Of a stretch of 64,000 nt of DNA, positions 8,107-15,225 are shown piece after piece. Origin of the DNA: Nocardiopsis sp. YSL2 (GTDB taxonomy: Bacteria; Actinomycetota; Actinomycetes; Streptosporangiales; Streptosporangiaceae); the NCBI RefSeq assembly GCF_030555055.1, contig NZ_JAMOAO010000001.1, forward strand, positions 1,054,001 through 1,118,000, in the 5' to 3' direction. The notes below the pieces were generated by a model. The model worked only from the letters and a program-made list of their open reading frames with translations. It did no database searches and was not told where the DNA came from. A program made the translations under genes and the position numbers. Numbering within the stretch: position 1 is the stretch's first letter; every line of letters begins with the position of its first letter.

Positions 8107-8616
8107 CTACCGCGCGGGTGGGAAGTGACGGTCGAAGACCCCCCACACGGTGATGGGGCCTCCGGCACAGCCGTCCCACTCCCAATAGAGCGCCAGGTCA
8201 GAGAGGCGGCGCAGTCCTCTCCCCGTACCAGGGCCGGGATTCTCGGCGAGCGTTGGGAACGTGAGCGGCTCGCCCGGACGGGGGCCGTTGTCCGTGACCG
8301 CCAACCGGAAGGAGAAGGGCTCCTGGGTAAGGCTGATCCGCACCGCCCCACTGGGAAGGCCCGAGGCTGTGTGCTCCAGGGCGTTGGCGTAGAGGATGCC
8401 CATCGCGGTCAGCAGCGGCTGGGCTTCAGCCACCGGCAGCCCGCACGCTCGCAGCAGCCAGCGGGCCGCCGGTCGAACGTGTTCGGCTTCATGTCCGAAC
8501 TCCGCGATCCACCTGTTGGGGTCTGCGCAACTGATGCGTCGAGGCAGTCGCGACAGGCCGGTAGAAGGGTCAGGGGTGCTATCCCGGCCTGTCCCAAGCC
8601 GGGTAATCTCCTGCAT
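8107..8616 (-). CDS. RsbW-like anti-sigma/ATP-binding (HATPase_c) protein
   Basis: The 169-residue protein has the GHKL ATPase blocks in order: N-box LYANALEHTASG (about residues 88-99), G1 box VTDNGPRPGEP and a G2-type GTGRGLRRLSDL. It lacks a histidine-kinase dimerisation domain and is the size of anti-sigma regulatory factors of the RsbW/SpoIIAB group. Start ATG 8616 has AGGTGA upstream. The cognate sigma or anti-sigma antagonist is not in the window. A truncated relative of the same domain lies at about 52.3-52.7 kb. The 282 bp upstream contain the divergent control region shared with the XRE gene. Confidence 0.8.
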   Translation of the reverse strand: MQEITRLGTGRDSTPDPSTGLSRLPRRISCADPNRWIAEFGHEAEHVRPAARWLLRACGLPVAEAQPLLTAMGILYANALEHTASGLPSGAVRISLTQEPFSFRLAVTDNGPRPGEPLTFPTLAENPGPGTGRGLRRLSDLALYWEWDGCAGGPITVWGVFDRHFPPAR

Positions 8617-8835
8617 GTTGTCACCTGGTGTGTCGAGAGCGCATAGGGATGACCATGTCCCGGGGCTGCGAGAACAGTCGCCGGGACTCTGTCGTTCTAG
8701 GGTTTCGCCTCCTCCTGTCCTCCCGCGCTCACGCTCGAGCCCCTCCCGCACGCTCGGCTACCGGCGGTGGCGCGCAAGCACGGGGAGATCGAGTGCGAAC
8801 CAGGATGTCCGCTGCTCTAACCTTCTTCAATAATG

Positions 8836-8852
8836 ACTTGGGATTCCCAAGT
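8836..8852. promoter_or_regulatory. Perfect 17-nt palindrome, likely operator of the XRE regulator
   Basis: ACTTGGGA-T-TCCCAAGT is a perfect 8+1+8 palindrome 47 nt upstream of the XRE-DUF5753 start codon, in the region separating it from the divergent ATPase gene. Its position suits autoregulation by the HTH protein or control of either gene; binding is inferred only. Confidence 0.5.
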
Positions 8853-8898
8853 GTCAAGGGGAATCGCTAAATCAACAGGGAAGGTTAGGATCTGAGCC

Positions 8899-9771
8899 AT
8901 GAGACGGATACCTCGCACCCACAGCCCCAGCGTGCGCCGACGACGGCTGTCCGCGGAGCTGCGCCGCCTGCGCGCCAAGAGTGGGCTGACGCTGGAACAG
9001 GCAGCTCAGCGCACCGGCATCCCCAAGAGCCGTCTGGGCAGGATCGAGACCAGCGACCTGAAGACCGTCAAGGCCACCGACCTTGACGCCCTGATGGACC
9101 TGTACGAGATCACCGTCGAGGGCACCCGGGAAGCCATGCACACGCTCGCCCGGGAGGCCGGCGAACGCGGATGGTGGTCGCGCTACCGCGACATCTTCGG
9201 CGCGCATGCCCTGCCCGACTTCGAGGCCGAGGCGTCGGTGATCCGCACCTACGAGTGCCAGGTCGTCCCTGGCCTGCTCCAGACCCCGCGCTACACAGAC
9301 GCGCTCGCCCGGGGTACTGCGGCCCTGGACGACACCGAGATCAAACGGCACGTGGATGCCAGGATGGAGCGGCAGCAGATCCTGACCCGGTTCTACCCGC
9401 CGGAGTTCTACGCCGTGATCGATGAGGCCGCGTTGCAGCGCAGGCCTCAGGATGTCGACATCATGCGTGAACAGCTCGAGCACCTGGTGGAGGTCTCGAC
9501 ACGGTCGAACATCCACATCCACGTCCTGCCGTTCAGCGCCGGGTTGCACGCCGCGACGATCGGCAGCTTCGTCATCATGGACTTCCCCGAGCCCCTGGAC
9601 CCTTCGATCGGATTCGCCGAGACTCCTACGGATAGTCTGTTTGTAGAGACCGATCCTGAGCTGGCCCGGTACAACGCCATGTGGCACGAGGTGCACAACG
9701 CGGCGTCCACCCCGGCTCAGTCACGCGAGTTCCTCCAGGGTGTCCTGGCGGCGTTAGAGAGTGAACACTGA
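8899..9771 (+). CDS. XRE-family regulator with DUF5753 domain (Scr1-type)
   Basis: The 290-residue protein has an N-terminal Cro/CI HTH (LSAELRRLRAKSGLTLEQAA, then GIPKSRLGRIE, about residues 15-50) and a long C-terminal DUF5753 domain recognised by YECQVVPGLLQTPRY, ERQQILTR, YAVIDEAALQRR, IHVLPFSAG and the ending DSLFVETDPE. This two-domain type is very frequent in Streptomyces and relatives and is almost always followed by a DUF397 gene, as here with a TGATG overlap. Known members control development or natural product genes through the DUF397 partner. A perfect palindrome lies 47 nt upstream. Confidence 0.92.
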   Translation: MRRIPRTHSPSVRRRRLSAELRRLRAKSGLTLEQAAQRTGIPKSRLGRIETSDLKTVKATDLDALMDLYEITVEGTREAMHTLAREAGERGWWSRYRDIFGAHALPDFEAEASVIRTYECQVVPGLLQTPRYTDALARGTAALDDTEIKRHVDARMERQQILTRFYPPEFYAVIDEAALQRRPQDVDIMREQLEHLVEVSTRSNIHIHVLPFSAGLHAATIGSFVIMDFPEPLDPSIGFAETPTDSLFVETDPELARYNAMWHEVHNAASTPAQSREFLQGVLAALESEH

Positions 9772-9956
9772 TGCAGAACCTGTCGTGGCGCAAGTCCTCC
9801 TACAGCGGTGGAGGAGCGCAGAACTGCGTCGAGGTGGCGGAGCTGCCGACCGGTTCCGCCGTCCGCGACTCCCAGCACCCCGACGACGCGCAGCTCTACT
9901 TCCCCGTCTCGGAGTGGCGTGGCTTCCTCGCTCCAGTGAAGAACCAGGTCCGCTGA
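9771..9956 (+). CDS. DUF397-domain small protein
   Basis: The 61-residue protein shows the DUF397 pattern: LSWRKSSYSGGGAQNCVEVA at the start, AVRDSQHPDD in the middle and a C-terminal F-x-V-SEWRGFL. The ATG overlaps the preceding TGA by one base (TGATG), so translation is coupled to the XRE-DUF5753 gene. DUF397 proteins bind their paired XRE regulator and act as antagonist or effector in the few cases studied; that role is inferred here from pairing. Confidence 0.92.
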   Translation: MQNLSWRKSSYSGGGAQNCVEVAELPTGSAVRDSQHPDDAQLYFPVSEWRGFLAPVKNQVR

Positions 9957-9972
9957 CCCTCCCGCCTCGTGT

Positions 9973-10000
9973 CGGCCCCCGGAGCACCCACCGGGGGCCG
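9973..10000 (+). terminator. Hairpin terminator after the XRE-DUF397 pair
   Basis: A perfect 10-bp GC stem (cggcccccgg / ccgggggccg) with an 8-nt loop lies 16 nt after the DUF397 stop codon. There is no T run, which is usual in this kind of genome. Confidence 0.6.
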
Positions 10001-10120
10001 GCGTGCGTCCGGACCTTCACCTAGACGGTATGTAGGGAGGGTTCGCGAAGAGGCCGGGACCCCGCTCACACGTTGCCGTGGGTTGCCGACCAGGCAGAAC
10101 CTGGACGGTAGTGCCTACAT
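10001..10120 (+). ncRNA. Candidate region for an IS110 bridge RNA
   Basis: This is the non-coding stretch directly upstream of the IS110 transposase. Family knowledge places the bridge RNA of IS110-group elements between the left end and the transposase start. The stretch is rich in short complementary segments (for example gccgggacccc and gaggtcccgg), but I could not fold it, so this is a location rather than a proven RNA. Confidence 0.25.
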
Positions 10121-11221
10121 GTGTGGGAGGTCCCGGTGTCTTTCGAGCCTACGACCGTCGGGCTGGACGTGCACGCCCGCTCCACCACCGCGTGCGCGAT
10201 CTGCGGCCCCACCGGCGAAATCAGCACCATCCGCCTGAGCAGCGACCACACCCAGATCCTCGGCTGGCTCACCGGCCTCGCGACCCCGGTCCGTGTCGTC
10301 TATGAGGCCGGGCCCACCGGCTTCGCCCTGGCCCGCACCCTGACCGGGGCCGGCCTCGACTGCGTGGTGGCCGCCCCCTCCAAACTCCAGCGCCCCAGCG
10401 GCGACCGGATCAAGACCGACGCCCGCGACGCGCTGCACCTGGCCCGCCTGCTCCGCCTCGGCGAGGTCACCCCGGTCCGGGTCCCCACCCCGGCCCAGGA
10501 AGCCGCCCGTGATCTGTCCCGGGCCCGCGAGGACGCCCGCGCCGACCTGATGCGCGCCCGCCACCGCCTGTCCAAGCTCCTGCTGCGCCAGGGTCTGCTC
10601 TGGGAGGGCAAGAACACCTGGTCCTGGGCCCACCACGACTGGATCGCCCGCCAATCCTTCACCGACCCGGCCCTGCAGGCGGCCTTCGAAGCCGCCCACG
10701 AACAGGTCCTGATGGTGCGGGACCGCCGCGACCGGTTGGATGAGGCCATCACCCAGCAGGCCGCCGACCCCGGGTGGGCGCCGGTGGTGGAGCGGCTGCG
10801 GTGCCTGCGCGCGATCTCCACTGTCACCGCGTTCGGGCTGGCCACCGAGATCGGTGACTGGCACCGCTTCACCGGGTCCAGCATCGGCGCGTATGTGGGA
10901 CTGGTGCCCAGCGAGCACTCCTCGGGGTCCCGCCGTGTGCTGGGTCCGATCACCAAGACCGGCAACACCCACGTGCGCCGGCTGCTGGTGGAGGCCGCCT
11001 GGCACCACCGCCGCCCCTACCGTCAGCCCACCCGCGAGATGCGCGCCCGGTGGGAGAGGGCCCCGGCAGCGGCCAGGTCCCGGGGGCATGCGGGCAACCA
11101 CCGCCTGCACCGCCGTTGGGCCCGTTTCGATGAGCGCGGCAAGAAGCCGTCGGTGGCCGTGGTCGCGATCGCCCGGGAGCTGGCCGGGTGGTGCTGGGCA
11201 CTGGCCGTGGTGCAGGAGTGA
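10121..11221 (+). CDS. IS110-family transposase
   Basis: The 366-residue protein has the DEDD RuvC-like N-terminal domain of IS110 transposases: TVGLDVHARSTTACAI (first Asp), VVYEAGPTGFALARTL (Glu), then IKTDARDALHLARLLR (Asp pair), followed by a coiled middle and the C-terminal Transposase_20 part with LRAISTVTAFGLATEIGDW and YVGLVPSEHSSGSRR-GPITKTGN. It looks intact. GTG at 10121 is used; an internal GTG at 10136 preceded by GGGAGG is equally likely. IS110 elements lack clear terminal inverted repeats, so element ends were not fixed. In this family the upstream non-coding end encodes a bridge RNA; here that would fall in about 10000-10120. Confidence 0.92.
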   Translation: MWEVPVSFEPTTVGLDVHARSTTACAICGPTGEISTIRLSSDHTQILGWLTGLATPVRVVYEAGPTGFALARTLTGAGLDCVVAAPSKLQRPSGDRIKTDARDALHLARLLRLGEVTPVRVPTPAQEAARDLSRAREDARADLMRARHRLSKLLLRQGLLWEGKNTWSWAHHDWIARQSFTDPALQAAFEAAHEQVLMVRDRRDRLDEAITQQAADPGWAPVVERLRCLRAISTVTAFGLATEIGDWHRFTGSSIGAYVGLVPSEHSSGSRRVLGPITKTGNTHVRRLLVEAAWHHRRPYRQPTREMRARWERAPAAARSRGHAGNHRLHRRWARFDERGKKPSVAVVAIARELAGWCWALAVVQE

Positions 11222-11889
11222 GCCCTTGCGATAAGCCGACCGGTGGGAGGGCGCTGCGTGCCGCCGCGTGAGGAACGATCCGCGATACAGCTATGAGCAG
11301 CCCGGGGCTGACCCCCTGGGCCACGCTCGTTCTCTAGAGCCGCGGCCTCGTTCCCGCCGAACAGCCCGTCCTGCGGTAGCCAACCCGCGCATATCAGTCT
11401 GACCACGCGTCGTGCATGACACGCGGGCCGCAGGCTGCCTTCCCACCGGTCCCCATAACGAACCTGTGGCGCCTTCTCCGCCAGCTTCAGGATCCTCACG
11501 CCCTCGCTGGTGGTCAAGGTCGTTCGTCCCTCGCTGCGCTCGGGGCGCTCCACCTTGACTTCCAGCTCAGCGCGAGGGATCGGCATCTGTCGAAGAAGAC
11601 CAGGGACCACCCCAGCAGGGAGACCAGCGGTGGCAGATCACCACCTATCACCGCTGGTCAGCGCTGCGCTCTTGACAAAAAACCCTACATATCAGTTGTT
11701 CTGCGGCGCGCGATAGGAGGCGATCCCGGCTCACTAGGACCTCCATCACTACCAGCACAAGGAACTCTTGGATTCAGGGGAACTGCCTGCTCACGCCACC
11801 CCATGCCTGCATCATGGTCATGGAGGGGCTACGCCCCCATGGCCACCACTCCCTTGGAGCCCTGCATCCACTCATCGGAGGAGCCAACC
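11222..11889. other. Non-coding stretch downstream of IS110
   Basis: No convincing gene was found. It contains the right flank of the IS110 element, a large imperfect inverted repeat (tcaaggtcg near 11514 with caccttga near 11550), a direct repeat-like accagcggtg/caccgctggt pair, and a TTGACA-like hexamer near 11676. The end carries the ribosome site for the gene starting at 11890. Confidence 0.4.
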
Positions 11890-12276
11890 GTGACCGCATC
11901 CTGCAGTGCGTACCTGTGCGGCACACTGCCTGAGAACGTTCGTCTGCTGGCTGAGTGGGCACCACGGCTACACGACGACACCCCGGTGGCCGTCTACATC
12001 GAGCCCACCGATGACAGGTTCGCGATCGCGGTGGATGTCGATGACGTGGACACCGGGATCGCCGTCATTCCCGAGCTACGACGAGTGTGGCAGCAAGCCC
12101 GCCAGGTCTTGGGGCCCAACAGCCTGCCACTGACTCAGGCCGTCATCGAACACGAAGACTCTCACCAGCACTGGAAGGCCATGAACCACTGGCGCCAGGA
12201 CAAGCGCCTGGCCGACTTGCACGCGGATGGGTTCAACGGCATGACCGAGGCCAGCCGTCGTGCCCAGGAGTCGTAA
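11890..12276 (+). CDS. Hypothetical protein, 128 aa
   Basis: The GTG at 11890 has GGAGGAGCC upstream and gives 128 residues. The middle reads DTPVAVYIEPTDDRFAIAVDVDDVDTGIAVIPELRRVWQQARQ, an alternating beta pattern, and the C-terminus is helical and charged (HEDSHQHWKAMNHWRQDKRL). No family is recognised. The longer open frame upstream runs through non-coding DNA. Just after the stop codon is a copy of the cggagcattttgcc element that also borders the tRNA scars. Confidence 0.55.
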   Translation: MTASCSAYLCGTLPENVRLLAEWAPRLHDDTPVAVYIEPTDDRFAIAVDVDDVDTGIAVIPELRRVWQQARQVLGPNSLPLTQAVIEHEDSHQHWKAMNHWRQDKRLADLHADGFNGMTEASRRAQES

Positions 12277-12279
12277 GTT

Positions 12280-12305
12280 CGGAGCATTTTGCCGTTCCGT
12301 GGCCC
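12280..12305 (+). repeat. Stray copy of the scar-flank element cggagcattttgcc
   Basis: cggagcattttgccgttccgtggccc matches the right arm and following bases of the inverted repeat seen beside scar 2 (20778-20805) and scar 3 (about 46038-46065). The tRNA part and the left arm are missing here. It suggests a further old element end or a shared terminator-like module. Confidence 0.5.
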
Positions 12306-12492
12306 TTCGACCCCTTGCCAGAGCGGCACCGAGCCCGCCCACCAGAGAGCGAACACGGCCCCAGACGGCCACGCCCGCCCCAACATCCTTCCGGGCCGCA
12401 GACGATCCAATCAGCTGTGCCTCGTGGAGGTGTCTTGGCCCCGCAGTCAGAGCACCCCTTGTGTTGTCGTACCGGAATGCGACCATGGCCCC

Positions 12493-13335
12493 ATGGAAGC
12501 GCATAAGAACCCCGACTACCTGCGGTCACTCTCCCGTGCGTTGGAGGACTTTCGAGACGCTCTCGTTGAGTTTCTCGAACTGCACATGACTCATGACGGT
12601 CCAGGAGCCGTCGGACGTGGGCTCGCACCAGCAGTCTTCGCTCTAGATAACGCCGACCCGGAAGAGATCGAGCGCCGGTCAGCCAAGGTGTCCCGGGCAG
12701 CAGGGCGCGCGGCTGCCGTGACACCACTGACCGGAATCCAAGTGAACGTGCAGGGCGTGGGCGTCATCGACCCGATCGTGAACTGGCAGTCGATGACCAG
12801 GCCCAAACCCCTAGTGGAGCCCAAAGAGCTCCTGCACACGTGCGACTACGCACTGGGGCACTTGGAAGGGTTGATCCTCCAAGCCGAGGCGGAAATGCCC
12901 CCCACTGTAGGAGCGGAGGCAATGCACCCTACGGTGTGGGGTGCGTCCAAGCGTCTGTGGCGCGACAGGCACTATCGGCAGGCAGTGACCGCAGCTGCTG
13001 AAGCGGTCGTGCAGATGGTCAAGAACCGAACTGGACGCAACGACGTGGCCGAAACGTCTCTGTGGCAGGAGACCTTCGCGGACAGGGCCCCGCAGCCGGG
13101 CAAGCCTCGCTTGCGTTGGCCGGGAGATCCAGCCGATAATCACGTGAAAAACATGAACGCGGGCCTGCGAAACTTCGCCCCGGGCGTGCAGATGACGATC
13201 CGCAACTCCTCCACTCATCAACTTCAAGAACTAGATGAGCAAGCCGCTTTGGAGCGACTGTCCACTCTCAGTCTGCTGGCTCGGTGGGTGGACGAATGCG
13301 ATTTGTTGGAGGCCTCAGCTCAATCCACGGATTGA
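12493..13335 (+). CDS. TIGR02391 (Ymh)-like protein
   Basis: The 280-residue protein ends with the TIGR02391 layout: LWRDRHYRQAVTAAAEAVVQMVKNRTGR (helix with conserved HYRQAV), a central loop, then LRNFAPGVQMTIRNSSTHQ (IRNxxxH core) and a final helix ALERLSTLSLLARWVDECDLL. Proteins with this domain are common in mobile elements and sit near restriction or abortive-infection genes, with unknown biochemistry. The N-terminal half is unassigned, with a beta-rich stretch GIQVNVQGVGVIDPIVNW. ATG 12493 is chosen because the frame upstream overlaps the repeat element; no strong ribosome site is visible. Confidence 0.65.
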   Translation: MEAHKNPDYLRSLSRALEDFRDALVEFLELHMTHDGPGAVGRGLAPAVFALDNADPEEIERRSAKVSRAAGRAAAVTPLTGIQVNVQGVGVIDPIVNWQSMTRPKPLVEPKELLHTCDYALGHLEGLILQAEAEMPPTVGAEAMHPTVWGASKRLWRDRHYRQAVTAAAEAVVQMVKNRTGRNDVAETSLWQETFADRAPQPGKPRLRWPGDPADNHVKNMNAGLRNFAPGVQMTIRNSSTHQLQELDEQAALERLSTLSLLARWVDECDLLEASAQSTD

Positions 13336-13479
13336 AAGCCGCCGAGTGCTCCGTCAGCGCACGGTGGATCTGCCAGCTCGCCCAAGACGGCAAGTTGGTC
13401 ACACGTAGCGCGTCCTCTCCGCTCCTGCGCCTCCTCGGTGACATCCTGGACCTCTCCTCCCAAGCAGGAAGGCCAGCGC

Positions 13480-13989
13480 ATGAGCGACCCCCGTGCAGAT
13501 GACCAGTTCGTCGTGCTCCTCAGCGAAGTCGAGAATAACGGCCGCCAGCTCCTTCCCCCAGATCAGTACACGCCCAGGGAAGGCTGGCGGTATGACCTCA
13601 ACGACGACCCCGCTCTCACCGTTGAAGTCACCGTTCTCACGAAGAGTGTGCGACTCACGGGCGAACTGATCGGCGAGTTCACCTACCGCAAGGAGATGGC
13701 CGAGCGGCTGCATAAGTCCGGCCGAAGCACCAACGCGAACCGCATCGCCCGCAACGAAGCCTTCGAGGCGAGCCAACGTCTTCTGGAGAGCCGGAGCGCC
13801 GTGCGCCCCGTGATGGAAGGGCTCTACGACATCAACACCGCTAAGACCACGGTGGAACGCCTGCGCGAGCACCTGCCGGAGTTCGTCCACCTCCGAGTAG
13901 CCGACAGCGACCAGCCGATCCTGTGGCGCGTCCCGCTCGACGAGGTCGACAACTGGGCTCTGGTCCAGGTGCAGGCTACGTCGAACTGA
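13480..13989 (+). CDS. Hypothetical protein, 169 aa
   Basis: The ATG at 13480 has AGGAAGG upstream and gives 169 residues. Visible features are an N-terminal acidic stretch, a beta segment ALTVEVTVLTKSVRLTGELIGEFTYRKEMAERLHK, a basic helix and a C-terminal part LPEFVHLRVADSDQPILWRVPLDEVDNW. No family is recognised. It follows the TIGR02391-like gene by 144 nt and is convergent with the small coiled protein gene at 14093, with a shared hairpin between them. Confidence 0.6.
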   Translation: MSDPRADDQFVVLLSEVENNGRQLLPPDQYTPREGWRYDLNDDPALTVEVTVLTKSVRLTGELIGEFTYRKEMAERLHKSGRSTNANRIARNEAFEASQRLLESRSAVRPVMEGLYDINTAKTTVERLREHLPEFVHLRVADSDQPILWRVPLDEVDNWALVQVQATSN

Positions 13990-14061
13990 CACAGCTCGGG
14001 CTTGCGCACAGGAGGTTACTTCCGCACCCTCATGCTGAGATCGGACTTTGCGCCCAAGGCC

Positions 14062-14080
14062 CGGAGGCTCACTGCCTCCG
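14062..14080. terminator. Hairpin between convergent genes
   Basis: cggaggc-tcact-gcctccg is a perfect 7-bp stem between the 3' ends of the genes at 13480-13989 (+) and 14093-14356 (-), followed by agtcttcgtc on the plus side. It probably serves both directions. Confidence 0.5.
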
Positions 14081-14092
14081 AGTCTTCGTCGT

Positions 14093-14356
14093 TCAGCTCT
14101 CTCCCTGCTGCCACTGCTCGATGATGTACCGTGCCTGCTTGCGTACCTCAGACTGGTTTGGGTTGAGCTTATGCTTGCGATACACCCGCATCAGCTCGCT
14201 CGTGACCTGGCTCTCCGTCTTTCCGGAAGCGTTGTCGGTCACCCTCTGAGCGTCGGCCTGGGCGGCGTTCAGCTCCTTCGTAACCTGCTTCTCCAGGTCC
14301 TTGGTCACCTTCTTAAGCTCCCGCTCGAACTTACGAGCATCAAAACCTTTGGCCAT
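14093..14356 (-). CDS. Small helical protein (87 aa), unknown function
   Basis: The ATG at 14356 has AAGGAG upstream. The 87-residue product is charged and nearly all helical: FDARKFERELKKVTKDLEKQ, then VTKELNAAQADAQRVTDNAS and VTSELMRVYRKHKLNPNQSEVRKQARYIIEQW. The first half has coiled-coil spacing. Similar small proteins occur in actinobacterial mobile elements, but no function is known. It lies 0.45 kb from the first tRNA scar. Confidence 0.6.
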   Translation of the reverse strand: MAKGFDARKFERELKKVTKDLEKQVTKELNAAQADAQRVTDNASGKTESQVTSELMRVYRKHKLNPNQSEVRKQARYIIEQWQQGES

Positions 14357-15225
14357 GTTGGCTCCTTCGCTAGACGTTCCTAGCAGGCTAAACACGGGGT
14401 ACGACATTGCGCATTCGCGATCTGCCCGGCGACCGGCACCGCAACCTCGCCGGTACACCCCCACATTGCCGGGCACTCCACGTCCCGCCCCCGACTCCGC
14501 GCTGCTGGGGGTAGGCGCGTCGGCCCGGGGCGGGGCATTCACTCTCCTTGCTTCGGCAGAACCTGCGCGGCCGCGAACACCACTAACAGCAGCCACCTAT
14601 GCCGCACCCGGATACCCCGGGCTGAACAACAGATACGCCACGCGCGACCACGCCACCAACCGTGATCAACATCCTGTGAGGCCCTCTGTGTCAGGCTCAA
14701 GTGGGACATGCACACCTCCGTGTGGGGGAAGCCGGAGCGGGAGGCGCGAGGGAGCCACAAGTGTGGCACGATGCACCAGAACTCTCCTGGCCTACGAGGA
14801 CCTCGCGAGGTGCCATCAGACGCCGCCCACCGCCGGTTCGTGCTCCGTTCGTGCTCCGCAGTTCCGTCCTGACACGACACCAGGCGGCACCACACGGCCC
14901 CAGACGGCCTTCGAATCCTGCCGGGTGCGCCACAAAACTCCAGTTCAAACGGGGCGCGTCGCCTCATCTTCGAGGAGCCGCCGCACTGATGGGACCAGGG
15001 TGGGACCGAGATGGGACCAGCCTCCCCTTCACCCTTCGGCCCGCCCCCGCTGGTACGACCTGCCGGAGTCGCGCAGCACCAGCCACGCCGTTCGCTTCAC
15101 CGCCTCCGGCGATACGGTGCCGGCCGGACCCAGCATCACCTTCGACGGCTTCCCAGGTTCACACGAGTGCCGGGAGGCGATCCCGACACACCAGAACCTC
15201 TACCGCACCCGGGACGGAACACCTT
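14357..15225. other. Gene-free stretch holding scar 1
   Basis: No intact gene was found. The stretch contains the first tRNA scar with its flank (about 14797-14954). Between about 15045 and 15240 the plus strand has protein-like text (WYDLPESRSTSHAV, then VRFTASGDTVPAGPSITFDG) without a start or recognisable family, perhaps a gene fragment stranded by an old insertion. Confidence 0.4.
14797..14954 (+). repeat. Scar 1: partial tRNA-Arg 3' end with conserved flank
   Basis: The flank aggacctcgcgaggtgccat (14797 on), a pair of gtgctcc motifs and gcagttccgt precede a tRNA T-arm and acceptor remnant, ttcgaatcctgccgggtgcg (14910-14932 with CCA), followed by caaaactccagttcaaacgg. The anticodon arm present in scars 2 and 3 is lost. 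It is the most decayed of the large copies. Confidence 0.75.

Noticed and set aside
11023-11610. 195-codon minus-strand frame overlapping the IS110 transposase
   Set aside because: Mostly antisense to the transposase; the part beyond it (VERPERSEGRTTLTTSEG) matches nothing known and has no start signal.
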